Below, in pieces: positions 1-8,346 of a stretch of 64,000 bases of DNA (position 1 is its first letter; each line of letters begins with the position of its first letter). A program made the translations under genes and the position numbers. Source of the DNA: Paenibacillus melissococcoides (GTDB taxonomy: Bacteria; Bacillota; Bacilli; Paenibacillales; Paenibacillaceae). The stretch spans positions 496,001 to 560,000 of the forward strand of contig CALYLO010000003.1 in assembly GCA_944800085.1 (NCBI GenBank), read 5' to 3'. The notes below the pieces were generated by a model. It was given only the letters and a program-made list of their open reading frames with translations, searched no databases and had not been told where the DNA came from.

Positions 1-47
1 CTTTTTCCTACGAACAGCATATCCTGCTTGGAATAATATTGTTTCAC
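1..47 (-). CDS. 5' end of a small gene, possibly the Z-ring inhibitor MciZ (partial)
   Basis: A minus-strand GTG start at 47 is preceded by GAGGT six bases upstream and opens a frame that runs off the window edge, reading MKQYYSKQDMLFVGK. The LFVGK segment resembles the LVGKAWEIR core of MciZ, the roughly 40-residue FtsZ inhibitor made during sporulation, and in B. subtilis mciZ lies close to nudF. Only 15 codons are visible, so the identification is a suggestion from context and one short motif. Confidence 0.4.
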   Translation of the reverse strand, partial: MKQYYSKQDMLFVGK

Positions 48-81
48 GTCAGTACCTCATTTCGTTCGGACAAGCCGTTTT

Positions 82-89
82 GGTATAAT
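82..89 (+). promoter_or_regulatory. Extended -10 promoter element upstream of nudF
   Basis: The sequence TGGTATAAT (TG at 81-82, TATAAT at 84-89) is a perfect -10 hexamer with an extended TGn. The hexamer 17 bases upstream, TTCGTT at 61-66, is a poor -35, as is common for extended -10 promoters. It would give a leader of about 100 bases before nudF. Confidence 0.5.
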
Positions 90-198
90 GGGTATGTTGC
101 ATCGAACGGAATTATGTATGCATAGCGATGGCTCGCTCCGGAGCCGGACAGCCCCGGAAGGACGAGCCAACCATTTGTTATAAGGGAGTGGCCACGAG

Positions 199-786
199 AT
201 GAGCGTGCACGATGATGTCAATCAAGCCAAAAACCGCCCGTCGCTCGAAGAAGTGACGGTCGATACGTCTACCCTTTTCGAAGGGAAAATTATCGATCTT
301 CAGGTCGTTACTGTTACTTTACCCGATGGGACAAAAGCAACTCGTGAAATTGTCCGCCATCCGGGCGCGGTCGCGGTGCTGGCGATCAAGGACGGGCGCA
401 TGCTCGTCGTCGAGCAGTACCGCAAGCCGCTCGAGCGGACGCAGGTCGAGATTCCGGCAGGCAAGCTGGACGCGGGAGAGCGTCCGGAGGATGCGGCCAA
501 GCGGGAGCTCGAGGAGGAGACAGGCTACCGGGCAGCTTCCTTGATTCCGCTCGGGGCGTTCTCGACCTCTCCCGGCTTCGCGGACGAGATTATCTATCTG
601 TATGCGGCGGACGGATTGGAAGAAGGCACGATGAACCCGGACGAGGACGAGTTCCTTGAGGTGAGCGCGCTGACGATGGACGAAGCGTTCGAGGCGATGC
701 GTCAGGGCCGAATCGGCGATGCGAAGACAATTCAAGCGCTCTATGCATGGAAAATATACGAGTTGACGGGCTCATGGCCGGTATAA
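199..786 (+). CDS. nudF: ADP-ribose pyrophosphatase, Nudix family
   Basis: This 195-residue protein hydrolyses ADP-ribose to AMP and ribose 5-phosphate in the cytoplasm, clearing a reactive nucleotide sugar. The Nudix box is complete around residues 93-115, from GKLDAGERPEDAA through RELEEETGY, including the metal-binding REXXEE. The preceding segment EQYRKPLERTQVEIPAG is typical of the ADP-ribose subfamily. The start is an ATG behind GGGAGTGG. It is followed closely by the EndoQ-like gene and then spoIIM and fur, the same order as nudF-yqxK-spoIIM-fur in B. subtilis, which supports the assignment beyond the motif. Confidence 0.9.
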   Translation: MSVHDDVNQAKNRPSLEEVTVDTSTLFEGKIIDLQVVTVTLPDGTKATREIVRHPGAVAVLAIKDGRMLVVEQYRKPLERTQVEIPAGKLDAGERPEDAAKRELEEETGYRAASLIPLGAFSTSPGFADEIIYLYAADGLEEGTMNPDEDEFLEVSALTMDEAFEAMRQGRIGDAKTIQALYAWKIYELTGSWPV

Positions 787-818
787 TCACGCCCGGGGAA
801 GGCTCGAAATTCACCGGC

Positions 819-1985
819 ATGCGCGTCTTCGGAGATTTCCATATCCATATCGGCAGCACGTCCCGCGGCGCACCGTGCAAGATGAGCGCAAGCCGGGATC
901 TGACGTTCGAAGCGATTGCGAAGGAAGCGTCGGAGCGCAAGGGCTTGCAGCTGATTGGGATTATCGACGCGCACGCGCCAGGCGTACAGGAGGATATCGC
1001 CGCCCTGCTGGAGCGGGGAGAGATGGAGGAACTGGCTGACGGCGGCATTCGCTACCGGAACACGACGCTGCTCCTTGGCGCCGAGCTTGAAATCCGGGCG
1101 GAAGGGCTCGGGATGGCGCATGTGCTGTGCTATCTTCCGAGCTTCGATGCGATGCGCCATTTCTCGGCCTGGCTGTCGCCTTACGTGACCAATATGAATC
1201 TGTCTTCCCAGCGGGTATACGTCCCGGCACGGGCCCTGCAGGAGCAGACGGCGGCGCACGGCGGCGTATTCATTCCGGCGCATGTTTTCACGCCGTTCAA
1301 AAGCATCTACGGCAACTGCTCCGATCGGATGGCGGATGTATTGGACATGGAGCTAATCGATGCGGTGGAACTGGGCCTTAGCGCCGACACCGAGATGGCC
1401 GGTCTCATCTCCGAATTGGACCGGTACTCGCTGCTGACGAATTCGGATGCCCATTCGCTCCGCAAAATTGCCCGGGAGTACAACCAATTGACGGTCACCG
1501 AGCCCAGCTTCAAGGAGTGGGCGTTGGCGCTACAGAATCGGGATGGCCGGTGCGTCAATGCCAACTACGGGCTGAACCCGAGCCTGGGCAAGTATCATCG
1601 CTCGCGCTGCACGGAATGCGGAGCCGTCCCCAAGACAGCGCAGCCTCCCGCGGCATGCCCCGCCTGCGGCAGCGGCAAAATGGTGCAGGGCGTGCTCGAC
1701 CGCATTCTCGCCATCTCGGATCGGGACCGCAGCCAAGTTCCCGCACATCGCCCGCCGTATATTATGCAGGTTCCGCTGGAGTTCATTCCGGGCGTCGGGC
1801 CCCGCACGCTGAACAAGCTGCTCGACCGGTTCGGCACCGAGATGGCGGTGCTCCATCAGGCGACTCTGGAGCAGCTCGCGGAGACGATCGGCGAGAAGAC
1901 GGCGGAATATATCGTCAAGGCGCGAAGCGGGGAGCTGGCCTTGGCGAGCGGCGGAGGAGGAACCTACGGCAAAGTCCTCGCTTAA
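819..1985 (+). CDS. EndoQ-type DNA repair endonuclease (PHP domain, YqxK family)
   Basis: The protein of about 388 residues belongs to the PHP-domain family containing EndoQ, which nicks DNA 5' of deaminated bases. The N-terminus has the metal-binding DFHIHIG; further metal ligands appear in IIDAHAP and in LLTNSDAHSLRKIA. A four-cysteine zinc motif (CTECG then CPACG) lies near residue 270, and a helix-hairpin-helix segment (FIPGVGPRTLNKLL) near residue 330. I place the start at ATG 819 because homologues begin just before the DFHIH motif. An in-frame ATG at 774 would overlap nudF. Coupled translation from nudF is likely. The family is clear; activity on deaminated DNA is inferred from characterised members. 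Confidence 0.82.
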   Translation: MRVFGDFHIHIGSTSRGAPCKMSASRDLTFEAIAKEASERKGLQLIGIIDAHAPGVQEDIAALLERGEMEELADGGIRYRNTTLLLGAELEIRAEGLGMAHVLCYLPSFDAMRHFSAWLSPYVTNMNLSSQRVYVPARALQEQTAAHGGVFIPAHVFTPFKSIYGNCSDRMADVLDMELIDAVELGLSADTEMAGLISELDRYSLLTNSDAHSLRKIAREYNQLTVTEPSFKEWALALQNRDGRCVNANYGLNPSLGKYHRSRCTECGAVPKTAQPPAACPACGSGKMVQGVLDRILAISDRDRSQVPAHRPPYIMQVPLEFIPGVGPRTLNKLLDRFGTEMAVLHQATLEQLAETIGEKTAEYIVKARSGELALASGGGGTYGKVLA

Positions 1986-2019
1986 CGAAGCCTGCGGCGC
2001 AGAAGGGACGGCTCCGGCG

Positions 2020-2049
2020 TTCATATTCGGACGAGCCGCCGCATACAAT
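2020..2049 (+). promoter_or_regulatory. Candidate sigma-E promoter for spoIIM
   Basis: TTCATATT at 2020-2027 matches seven of eight positions of the sigma-E -35 consensus, and CATACAAT at 2042-2049 matches all eight positions of the -10 consensus, with a 14-base spacer. It lies 56 bases before the spoIIM start. B. subtilis spoIIM is transcribed by sigma-E, so sequence and expectation agree. Confidence 0.8.
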
Positions 2050-2104
2050 GGAATGACACAGAGCCGCTGTGAGTCCATCGTATGGGAAAGGAGCCGTTCC
2101 CCGC

Positions 2105-2749
2105 ATGAAGCCCGCATCACATTCGATTCGCGCGCAACTTCATCTGTATCTTTTTGTCTCGATTTTATTCTTGGTCGGGGTCGTGTTCGGGGCGCTGCTG
2201 GTCAATGCTCTAACGTTGGAGCAGCAGCAGGATCTGGGCAGCCATCTGGGCCACTTCTTCGTGACGCTGGACGGGGATAGTCCGGAGCCGGACCGGGCAG
2301 GGATGTTTGCCGAATCGGCCATGCTGTACGGCAAATGGATCGGGCTGATCGCGCTGCTTGGTTTTTCGATCGTCGGATTTCCGCTTGTCCTGGTGCTTGT
2401 CTTTGCCAAAGGGATCTTCATCGGCTTCACGGTGGGCACGCTGATTGGCCAATACGGGTGGAAGGGGATGCTCTTCGCCTTCGCTTCGGTCGCCCCGCAT
2501 AATCTGCTGGCCATACCGCTTATCCTGATCGCCAGCGTCGCATCGATTACATTCGCGACGTATATATTGAAGAACCGGGTCTTCATGGCCAAGGTTCAGT
2601 CGCTGCGCGAGCCGCTCGGCCGCTTCGTGCTCGTTCAGATGACGGCAGCCGCCGGGATGGCCGTCGCGGCCGCCATCATGACCTGGGTATCCCCCTCGCT
2701 GATGAATCTGGCTGCCCCGCTGCTGGCCGGAGCGGTATCCGGAGGATGA
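2105..2749 (+). CDS. spoIIM: Stage II sporulation protein M
   Basis: SpoIIM is the polytopic scaffold of the SpoIIDMP machine that remodels septal peptidoglycan and drives engulfment in the mother cell. The 214-residue product has an N-terminal membrane segment (LYLFVSILFLVGVVFGALLV) and about four more hydrophobic spans, with the family-typical FAKGIFIGFTVG and SVAPHNLLAIP. I chose ATG 2105 because AAAGGAG lies 11 bases upstream; a GTG at 2069 is in frame but has no ribosome site. It sits between the EndoQ-like gene and fur, as in B. subtilis, behind its own sigma-E-type promoter. Confidence 0.93.
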   Translation: MKPASHSIRAQLHLYLFVSILFLVGVVFGALLVNALTLEQQQDLGSHLGHFFVTLDGDSPEPDRAGMFAESAMLYGKWIGLIALLGFSIVGFPLVLVLVFAKGIFIGFTVGTLIGQYGWKGMLFAFASVAPHNLLAIPLILIASVASITFATYILKNRVFMAKVQSLREPLGRFVLVQMTAAAGMAVAAAIMTWVSPSLMNLAAPLLAGAVSGG

Positions 2750-2775
2750 GACCCTTTTTCATTTGCGTAAATGAT

Positions 2776-2813
2776 TTGACACTTATTGCATTCTCCCCCT
2801 ATAATGATAGAAG
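2776..2813 (+). promoter_or_regulatory. fur promoter with overlapping PerR-like box
   Basis: TTGACA at 2776-2781 and TATAAT at 2800-2805 are perfect hexamers with an 18-base spacer. A 15-base stretch at 2799-2813 (CTATAATGATAGAAG) matches 10 of 14 informative positions of the PerR box TTATAATnATTATAA and covers the -10. B. subtilis fur is repressed by PerR, so control of fur by peroxide stress is plausible. The promoter is clear; the operator is less certain because its right half is weak. Confidence 0.72.
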
Positions 2814-2851
2814 CGAATAGAATTGCGGATTGGCGGGCAAGGGGGGAGATC

Positions 2852-3331
2852 ATGGAAGCGCGTATTGAGAAGATCAAACAACAACTGCAATCCCAAGGGT
2901 ACAAGCTGACACCCCAGCGTGAAGCAACCGTTCGCGTTCTTCTCGAGAACGAAGAGGATCACCTCAGCGCGGAAGATGTATTCATGCTAGTGAAGGAAAA
3001 GGCCCCTGAAATCGGTCTTGCCACCGTGTACCGGACATTGGAGCTGCTGAATGAGCTGCACGTGGTGGAAAAATTGAACTTCGGGGATGGTGTAGCCCGT
3101 TATGATTTGCGCGGCGATAACAACAAGCATCACCATCATCATTTGATCTGCGTCCAATGCGGTTCGATGCAAGAGATACAGGAAGACTGGCTGGGCCCGC
3201 TGGAAGAGCGACTGGAGAAGGAATTTCAATTCCATGTCGTCGACCATCGCCTTGACTTCCAGGGCATATGCCGGGAGTGCCAGGAGAAGGAGCGCCTTCG
3301 CAGGGAATCTTCATCGAACGATGAATCATAA
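2852..3331 (+). CDS. fur: Ferric uptake regulator Fur
   Basis: This 159-residue metalloregulator binds Fe(II) and represses iron acquisition genes. An N-terminal winged helix (about 1-85, with GLATVYRTLELL as recognition region) precedes the dimerisation and metal domain. The histidine run with HHHHHLICVQCG and the later GICRECQ supply the two CxxC pairs for structural zinc and the regulatory ligands. ATG 2852 is chosen because GGGGGGAG precedes it by a few bases; an upstream in-frame ATG at 2804 lies within the promoter. Zur and PerR share this fold, but position beside spoIIM and yqzK matches fur. Confidence 0.92.
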   Translation: MEARIEKIKQQLQSQGYKLTPQREATVRVLLENEEDHLSAEDVFMLVKEKAPEIGLATVYRTLELLNELHVVEKLNFGDGVARYDLRGDNNKHHHHHLICVQCGSMQEIQEDWLGPLEERLEKEFQFHVVDHRLDFQGICRECQEKERLRRESSSNDES

Positions 3332-3337
3332 CATACA

Positions 3338-3362
3338 GCCTCGATGTCAATGACGTCGAGGC
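3338..3362. terminator. Terminator hairpin between convergent fur and the S8 protease gene
   Basis: GCCTCGATGTC, loop AAT, GACGTCGAGGC form an 11-bp stem with one G-T pair, followed by TTATTT on the plus strand. The last codons of the minus-strand protease gene, including its stop at 3347-3349, lie inside the hairpin, so the structure ends fur transcription and overlaps coding sequence of its neighbour. Confidence 0.7.
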
Positions 3363-4762
3363 TTATTTAATCTGTGTCGGATGGAGTTTCTTGACAGATT
3401 TGCCGGACGTTGCTTTCGAGAGGCGGCCTTTGCCGTCTTCTGGCATGGGCCCGGCACGCCTGCGGCGGGTGCGGTTGGAGCGGTCCTCCGCGAACGTGAA
3501 GGAGACTGTTTATGTCTCGCCGGGCCTGCTGTAAGCGCTGCCGGCAGGGCGGGGGTGCACGGTTTCTTCGCGTGGTGCTTAGCCTTCGCTGTATACGCGA
3601 CCGCCCTGTGCGCATTGATAAGCCCCGCGCCTTGGGCCGTCACCGGCTCCCCGCGCAATCGGCGGGACGTATGAACCAGCGCGGAGCGAATCTGCTCCGG
3701 CGGTATGCCGGGACAAGCCGACAGCATCAATGCCGCCGCTCCCGAGACATGCGGGGCCGCCATCGAGGTCCCCGAATCTACGGCGAAGCCGCCCTTGTCG
3801 CTCGTTGAGACAATATCTGTGCCTGGGGCCGCGACATCGATTCCTGTGCCGCGGCTGCTGAATCCGGCGATGCAGTTCAGCCTGTCGGTCGCCGCGACCG
3901 CGATCACTTCCGGATAGCTGGCCGGCTCATCGATGGCTTCGGCATCCTTGCCGTTATTGCCGGCGGAAGCGACGATGGCGATGCCTTGGCGGTAAGCGCG
4001 GCGGATCGTGCTGCGCAGCAGCTTGCTGGGACCGTTCAGACCCAGGCTCAGATTGATGACATCCATCCGGTTCCGAATACACCATTCCACGCCTTCTACG
4101 ATATCGGATACATACCCTTCGCCATTTTCATCCAGAGCCTTGACTGCATACAGCTCCGCTTCAGGAGCTGTGCCGAACGGGAGATTCCCTCTGCCGAGCG
4201 CTGCGGCGGTGCCTGCCACATGGGTGCCATGGCCGTTGTCGTCATCATAGGATGCCCCTGGGCGAATCGTGTTGACCCCGCCGGAGATGCGAAGATCCGG
4301 ATGGGGCGAGATACCTGTATCGACAATCGCAATCCGAATGCCCTTGCCCCGGGTTGCCTGCCAGACTTTGGGCGCCTGAATCCGTTTGATACCCCATGGA
4401 ATTTGCTGCATCGAAGCCGCTTGACTTTTGGCTGTGGAATGGTCCCGCTTCATGGAACGCACTCTAGTGAAAGAAGAACGCTGACCCAGACCAACCGCAT
4501 GAGCCCGCACGCGGGCATCGTTTTCGATTCGGCGAACGCTGGGATGCTTCCTTAATTCGGCCAGCTTGGCATGAGGATGAACATGACAGCATAGCATGCA
4601 GGCCGATTTCACCTGCTTGACGGGAACGATACCCTGCTTTTTCAACACGCGAACGCACACATCGAAGCTTTTTCGATCTTTGAGCACGATGATTTTCCGT
4701 ACCGTGTGCCGGGCAGGCTTCCCGTGCACGACGGCTTGTAACATGCGGGTTAAGTTGCGCAT
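3347..4762 (-). CDS. S8 family (subtilisin-like) serine protease with basic C-terminal tail
   Basis: The 471-residue protein has a complete subtilase triad: D148 in IVDTGIS, H178 in NGHGTHVAG and S333 in SGTSMAAPHVSG, with the oxyanion asparagine N269 in SAGNNG. Residues about 23-88 look like an I9-type propeptide. There is no convincing signal peptide, so it may act inside the cell or leave by another route. After the catalytic domain (about residue 400) the tail is rich in Arg, Lys, Pro and Ala and resembles nothing I recognise. The substrate cannot be told from sequence. It is one of only two complete minus-strand genes in the window and converges on fur. Confidence 0.88.
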   Translation of the reverse strand: MRNLTRMLQAVVHGKPARHTVRKIIVLKDRKSFDVCVRVLKKQGIVPVKQVKSACMLCCHVHPHAKLAELRKHPSVRRIENDARVRAHAVGLGQRSSFTRVRSMKRDHSTAKSQAASMQQIPWGIKRIQAPKVWQATRGKGIRIAIVDTGISPHPDLRISGGVNTIRPGASYDDDNGHGTHVAGTAAALGRGNLPFGTAPEAELYAVKALDENGEGYVSDIVEGVEWCIRNRMDVINLSLGLNGPSKLLRSTIRRAYRQGIAIVASAGNNGKDAEAIDEPASYPEVIAVAATDRLNCIAGFSSRGTGIDVAAPGTDIVSTSDKGGFAVDSGTSMAAPHVSGAAALMLSACPGIPPEQIRSALVHTSRRLRGEPVTAQGAGLINAHRAVAYTAKAKHHAKKPCTPALPAALTAGPARHKQSPSRSRRTAPTAPAAGVPGPCQKTAKAASRKQRPANLSRNSIRHRLNKPRRH

Positions 4763-4941
4763 GCCGTACCGTCCTCCCGTTCCGATCAGGATAGGTTCGT
4801 GGTGCCTCGTATAAGGGGCACACGATTAGAGTATGGGAACGAAGGTGAGACGGTGAGCCTCCGCGATGCATTTGCCGCATCGATGGCGAATGGAGCGCCT
4901 GCCCGCGAAAGGCCAATATAGTTCATTAGGGAGGATTTTGT

Positions 4942-6060
4942 ATGAAGATTGGAGTGCCTAAAGAAATCAAAACGAATGAGCGCCGCGTCGCCTTGACCCC
5001 TTCGGGAGCCCACGCGCTTGTGCAGGATGGTCATCAGGTTATCGTGGAACGGGGAGCCGGCGTTGGCAGCGGATTTGAGGATGAGGAATATGTGCGGGTC
5101 GGCGCAGCGATTGCGCCGGATGCTGCCGCGGTATGGGGCAAATCGGATCTGATTGTCAAGGTCAAGGAACCGCTGCCGGAGGAGACGGCCTTTTTCCGGT
5201 CCAATCAGACGCTGTTCACGTATCTGCATCTCGCCGCCGCTCCTTACCTGGCCGACGCGCTGGTCCAATCCGGAATGTGCTCGCTCGCTTATGAGACCGT
5301 GCAGCTTCCGAACGGCAAGCTGCCGCTGCTCACTCCGATGAGCGAGATCGCCGGCAAAATGTCGGTGCAGATCGGCAGCCATCTGCTCGAATCGTATGTA
5401 GGGGGACGGGGCGTGCTGCTTGGCGGCGTGCCGGGCGTTCCGACGGGAGAAGTTGTTATTATCGGCGGCGGGGCCGTCGGCACGAACGCGGCCAAAATCG
5501 CGCTTGGCATGGGCGCCCGGGTAACGATTCTCGACCTGAACCTCGACCGGCTGCGCGAGCTGGACGATTTGTTCGAAGGGCGAGTCACGACCGTGGTCTC
5601 CCAGCCGTTCTATGTGGAAGAAGCGGTCCGCCATGCGGATCTGCTGGTCGGAGCGGTTCTCGTGCCGGGCGCGAAGGCGCCTCGTATCGTGTCCGAGGAT
5701 ATGGTCAAGCAGATGAAGCCCGGCTCCGTCATCGTCGATGTCGCCATTGATCAGGGCGGCTCGATCGCGACGATGGATCGCGTGACAACACATGAGCAAC
5801 CGACCTTCGTCAAGCATGGCGTCATCCACTATGCGGTCGCCAATATGCCGGGCGCCGTGCCGCGCACGTCCACGCTGGCCCTGGCGCATGCCACGCTCCC
5901 ATATGTGCGGAAGCTGGCGTCCTTGGGGCTCGAGGGAGCGATTCAGCGCGCGCCTGAGCTGAGAGGCGGCCTCACGACGTACGAGGGCGGCATCGTTCAC
6001 CGGGTCGTGGCGGAAGCGCTTGGCTACGAAGCGCGTCCGGAGCCGTTCCCGTCCGCCTAG
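4942..6060 (+). CDS. ald: Alanine dehydrogenase
   Basis: The enzyme interconverts L-alanine and pyruvate plus ammonium with NAD; B. subtilis needs it for alanine use and normal sporulation. The start MKIGVPKEIKTNERRVAL is diagnostic, catalytic K75 (VKVKEPLP) and H96 (YLHLAAA) are present, and the Rossmann motif VVIIGGGAVGTNAA spans 171-184. At 372 residues it has family length. The ATG follows GGGAGG. It stands alone between the protease and yqzK, an insertion relative to the compact fur-yqzK-xerD order of B. subtilis. Confidence 0.95.
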   Translation: MKIGVPKEIKTNERRVALTPSGAHALVQDGHQVIVERGAGVGSGFEDEEYVRVGAAIAPDAAAVWGKSDLIVKVKEPLPEETAFFRSNQTLFTYLHLAAAPYLADALVQSGMCSLAYETVQLPNGKLPLLTPMSEIAGKMSVQIGSHLLESYVGGRGVLLGGVPGVPTGEVVIIGGGAVGTNAAKIALGMGARVTILDLNLDRLRELDDLFEGRVTTVVSQPFYVEEAVRHADLLVGAVLVPGAKAPRIVSEDMVKQMKPGSVIVDVAIDQGGSIATMDRVTTHEQPTFVKHGVIHYAVANMPGAVPRTSTLALAHATLPYVRKLASLGLEGAIQRAPELRGGLTTYEGGIVHRVVAEALGYEARPEPFPSA

Positions 6061-6147
6061 CGCCCATCATGCCGATGGCATATCCTGTCCGCTTGTCTCA
6101 TACGTTACGAGTAAGGGGACGATTCGGATAAGGGGGACGTGAAGAGA

Positions 6148-6384
6148 ATGATCGTGTCGCTTCGCAAAGTATTGGACCGGCTCAAGTTCGTGGCGCTCTT
6201 TTTGCTCTTGACGTATGCGATGGCCCATCTGCTCGGAAGCGTGTCCGACTGGATATCTCCTGTCGACAAATATAGAGAGCCGCAGGGCAAAGCGGTGAAG
6301 GTGTTCCAGACAGAGGGAATGGCGGACATGGAGCCCCACACGTTCAAGGAACGGCTTCGTCTGTTTTATTGGCTGGGGGAATAA
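6148..6384 (+). CDS. yqzK: YqzK-like small membrane protein (DUF4227)
   Basis: A 78-residue protein with one hydrophobic segment near the N-terminus (LKFVALFLLLTYAMAHLL) and a charged C-terminal half. Its position between fur and xerD matches yqzK of B. subtilis, a DUF4227 protein of unknown role. AGGGGG at 6131-6136 fits ATG 6148 (11 bases) much better than the in-frame GTG at 6139 (2 bases), so I prefer the later start. The family call rests mostly on gene order and general shape. Confidence 0.7.
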   Translation: MIVSLRKVLDRLKFVALFLLLTYAMAHLLGSVSDWISPVDKYREPQGKAVKVFQTEGMADMEPHTFKERLRLFYWLGE

Positions 6385-6516
6385 ACCGCTGCGTTCACGC
6401 ATCAGACACACGGTACGAAGCAGGAAAGTGCCGAATCCGCGTGGAAAGTATAAAGGAACCTATTCATGTCTGACGCGCCACTATAGCGGGAGGAAGACGC
6501 AGCAAGGAGATTTAAC

Positions 6517-7494
6517 ATGGAGCATCCGATAGAAGAGTGCATCGAACGTTATGAACAGCATTTAACACAGGAGCGGCGAATGTCTGCCCATACCCGAGCC
6601 GCGTACCTGCGGGATATTCGCGCGTTCCTGGGAGCGGATACGATGAGCGGATTGGGTTCGATTGGGGCGATCCGGCCTTTTCACGTAAATCAATATGTAT
6701 TTCAGTTGAAGCGGGAGGGGCGGGCTGCATCGAGTATTTCCCGCCTCGTCGCTTCGATTCGCTCCTTCTGCCATTACTGCATCCGCGAAGGATGGCTGGA
6801 TCTGGATCCGACGCTCGGGCTGGAGCGGCCGAAGCCGGAAGCGAAGCCTCCCGAGATTTTGTCGCCGGAGGATACCGAACGGCTGCTCCGTCTTCCGGAT
6901 CTGGCGACAGAGCAAGGCATCCGCGATCGCGCCATGCTGGAGACGCTGTATGCGACCGGCATGCGCGTGTCCGAGCTGATGGCGATCAATGTCGGGGACG
7001 TTCAGCCCAAATTGGGCTTCGTGCGCTGCGCTTCCCCGAACCGGGAGCGGGTCATCCCGCTCGGACAGGCTGCGGCTGAGGCGATTCAGCGGTATTTGGA
7101 GGAAGCGCGGCCCCGTCTTCTCGGCGGAAAGCCTGCTAACGGAGACGAGACTTCACGGAACGGCGCCGGAGGGGAGATGCGGGAAGAGGCGTTATTTCTC
7201 AATGTGCGAGGACAGCGTATGTCCCGCCAAGGGTTTTGGAAGACCATGAAGAAATACGCGGAGCGTCTGGAACTCCCATTCCCGCTTACGCCGCATACGC
7301 TGCGCCACTCGTTCGCGGTGCATCTGCTGCAGAACGGAGCCGACGTGCGCGCGGTGCAGGAGATGCTTGGCCATACTGAATTAGCGACTACGCAGCGGTA
7401 TATCGCGCAAATGTCAAGAACGAGCATGAAGGACGTATACACGCACGCGCATCCGCGCGCCAGAACATCATCATTCGGGGAGGAAAAACAATGA
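6517..7494 (+). CDS. xerD: Tyrosine recombinase XerD (atypical active site)
   Basis: With XerC this recombinase resolves chromosome dimers at dif during segregation. The N-terminal SAM-like DNA-binding domain spans about 1-100. In the catalytic domain R150 (ATGMRVSE), H260 and R263 (HTLRHSF), H286 (LGHTELATTQRY) and nucleophile Y295 are present. The hairpin lysine normally found in GKGNKER is absent: the aligned residues read ASPNRER, with S173 in its place. The protein is 325 residues against about 296 usual, mainly because of an insertion around residues 204-224. Its stop overlaps the next start by ATGA. Position after yqzK supports XerD over XerC. Confidence 0.88.
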   Translation: MEHPIEECIERYEQHLTQERRMSAHTRAAYLRDIRAFLGADTMSGLGSIGAIRPFHVNQYVFQLKREGRAASSISRLVASIRSFCHYCIREGWLDLDPTLGLERPKPEAKPPEILSPEDTERLLRLPDLATEQGIRDRAMLETLYATGMRVSELMAINVGDVQPKLGFVRCASPNRERVIPLGQAAAEAIQRYLEEARPRLLGGKPANGDETSRNGAGGEMREEALFLNVRGQRMSRQGFWKTMKKYAERLELPFPLTPHTLRHSFAVHLLQNGADVRAVQEMLGHTELATTQRYIAQMSRTSMKDVYTHAHPRARTSSFGEEKQ

Positions 7495-8312
7495 ATCACG
7501 CTTATGAACACATCCAAGAAGCGGCATCCTATATTCAGAGCCGTACCAGCGCTCGTCCGGAGATCGGGTTGATTCTCGGTTCCGGTCTCGGCGTGCTGGC
7601 CGATCTTGTCGAGAATCCGGTCACGATTCCTTACCGCGAGATTCCGCATTTTCCGGTATCCACCGTCGAAGGTCATGCGGGAGACCTGCTGATCGGCACG
7701 ATTGAAGGACGCGCGGTCGTCATGATGAAAGGGCGCTTCCATATGTATGAAGGCTACGGCCCGGAAGTGACGGCATTCCCGGTGCGGGTCATGAAGGCGA
7801 TCGGCGCGGAGAAGCTCCTCGTCACGAATGCGGCCGGCGGCATAAATACGAGCTATGAGCCGGGCGATCTGATGGTCATTAGCGACCATCTTAACTTGAC
7901 AGGCCGCAATCCGCTCATCGGGGCGAACGACAGCCGTCTGGGCGTCCGCTTCCCGGATATGTCCCAGGCCTATAGCCCGCGGCTGCGCCAGTTGGCGAAG
8001 GCCACGGCGGAGGGGCAGGGCTTCTCGCTCCGCGAAGGGGTCTATGCCGGACTGCTCGGCCCGAACTATGAGACGCCGGCCGAGATCCGCATGCTGCGCA
8101 CGATGGGCGCGGACGCGGTAGGCATGTCTACCGTCTCGGAAGTCATTGTCGCCAGTCATGCGGGCCTTGAGGTGCTGGGCATCTCCTGCATCAGCAATAT
8201 GGCGGCGGGAATTCTCGATCAGCCCCTGTCCCATGACGAGGTGATGGAGACGGCGGATAAAGTGAAGGATGCCTTCTTGAAGCTGGTACTGGCACTGATT
8301 CCGAAAATGTAA
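7491..8312 (+). CDS. punA: Purine-nucleoside phosphorylase (trimeric class)
   Basis: This 273-residue enzyme cleaves inosine and guanosine phosphorolytically for purine salvage. Phosphate-binding and base-binding signatures are seen in [11 protein letters not shown], in the VEGHAGDLL segment, in VTNAAGGIN and in [15 protein letters not shown]. It is translationally coupled to xerD (ATGA) and followed 34 bases later by the pyrimidine-nucleoside phosphorylase, giving a salvage pair. In B. subtilis a phosphopentomutase gene (drm) lies between xerD and this gene; it is missing here. Confidence 0.94.
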   Translation: MNHAYEHIQEAASYIQSRTSARPEIGLILGSGLGVLADLVENPVTIPYREIPHFPVSTVEGHAGDLLIGTIEGRAVVMMKGRFHMYEGYGPEVTAFPVRVMKAIGAEKLLVTNAAGGINTSYEPGDLMVISDHLNLTGRNPLIGANDSRLGVRFPDMSQAYSPRLRQLAKATAEGQGFSLREGVYAGLLGPNYETPAEIRMLRTMGADAVGMSTVSEVIVASHAGLEVLGISCISNMAAGILDQPLSHDEVMETADKVKDAFLKLVLALIPKM

Positions 8313-8346
8313 GTTTGATTACAGCATCCGGTTAGGAGGAGCGAAG

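Noticed and set aside
4786..6000. 404-codon minus-strand frame over ald
   Set aside because: Antisense to a clear alanine dehydrogenase; Arg- and His-rich composition typical of antisense reading frames in high-GC DNA.
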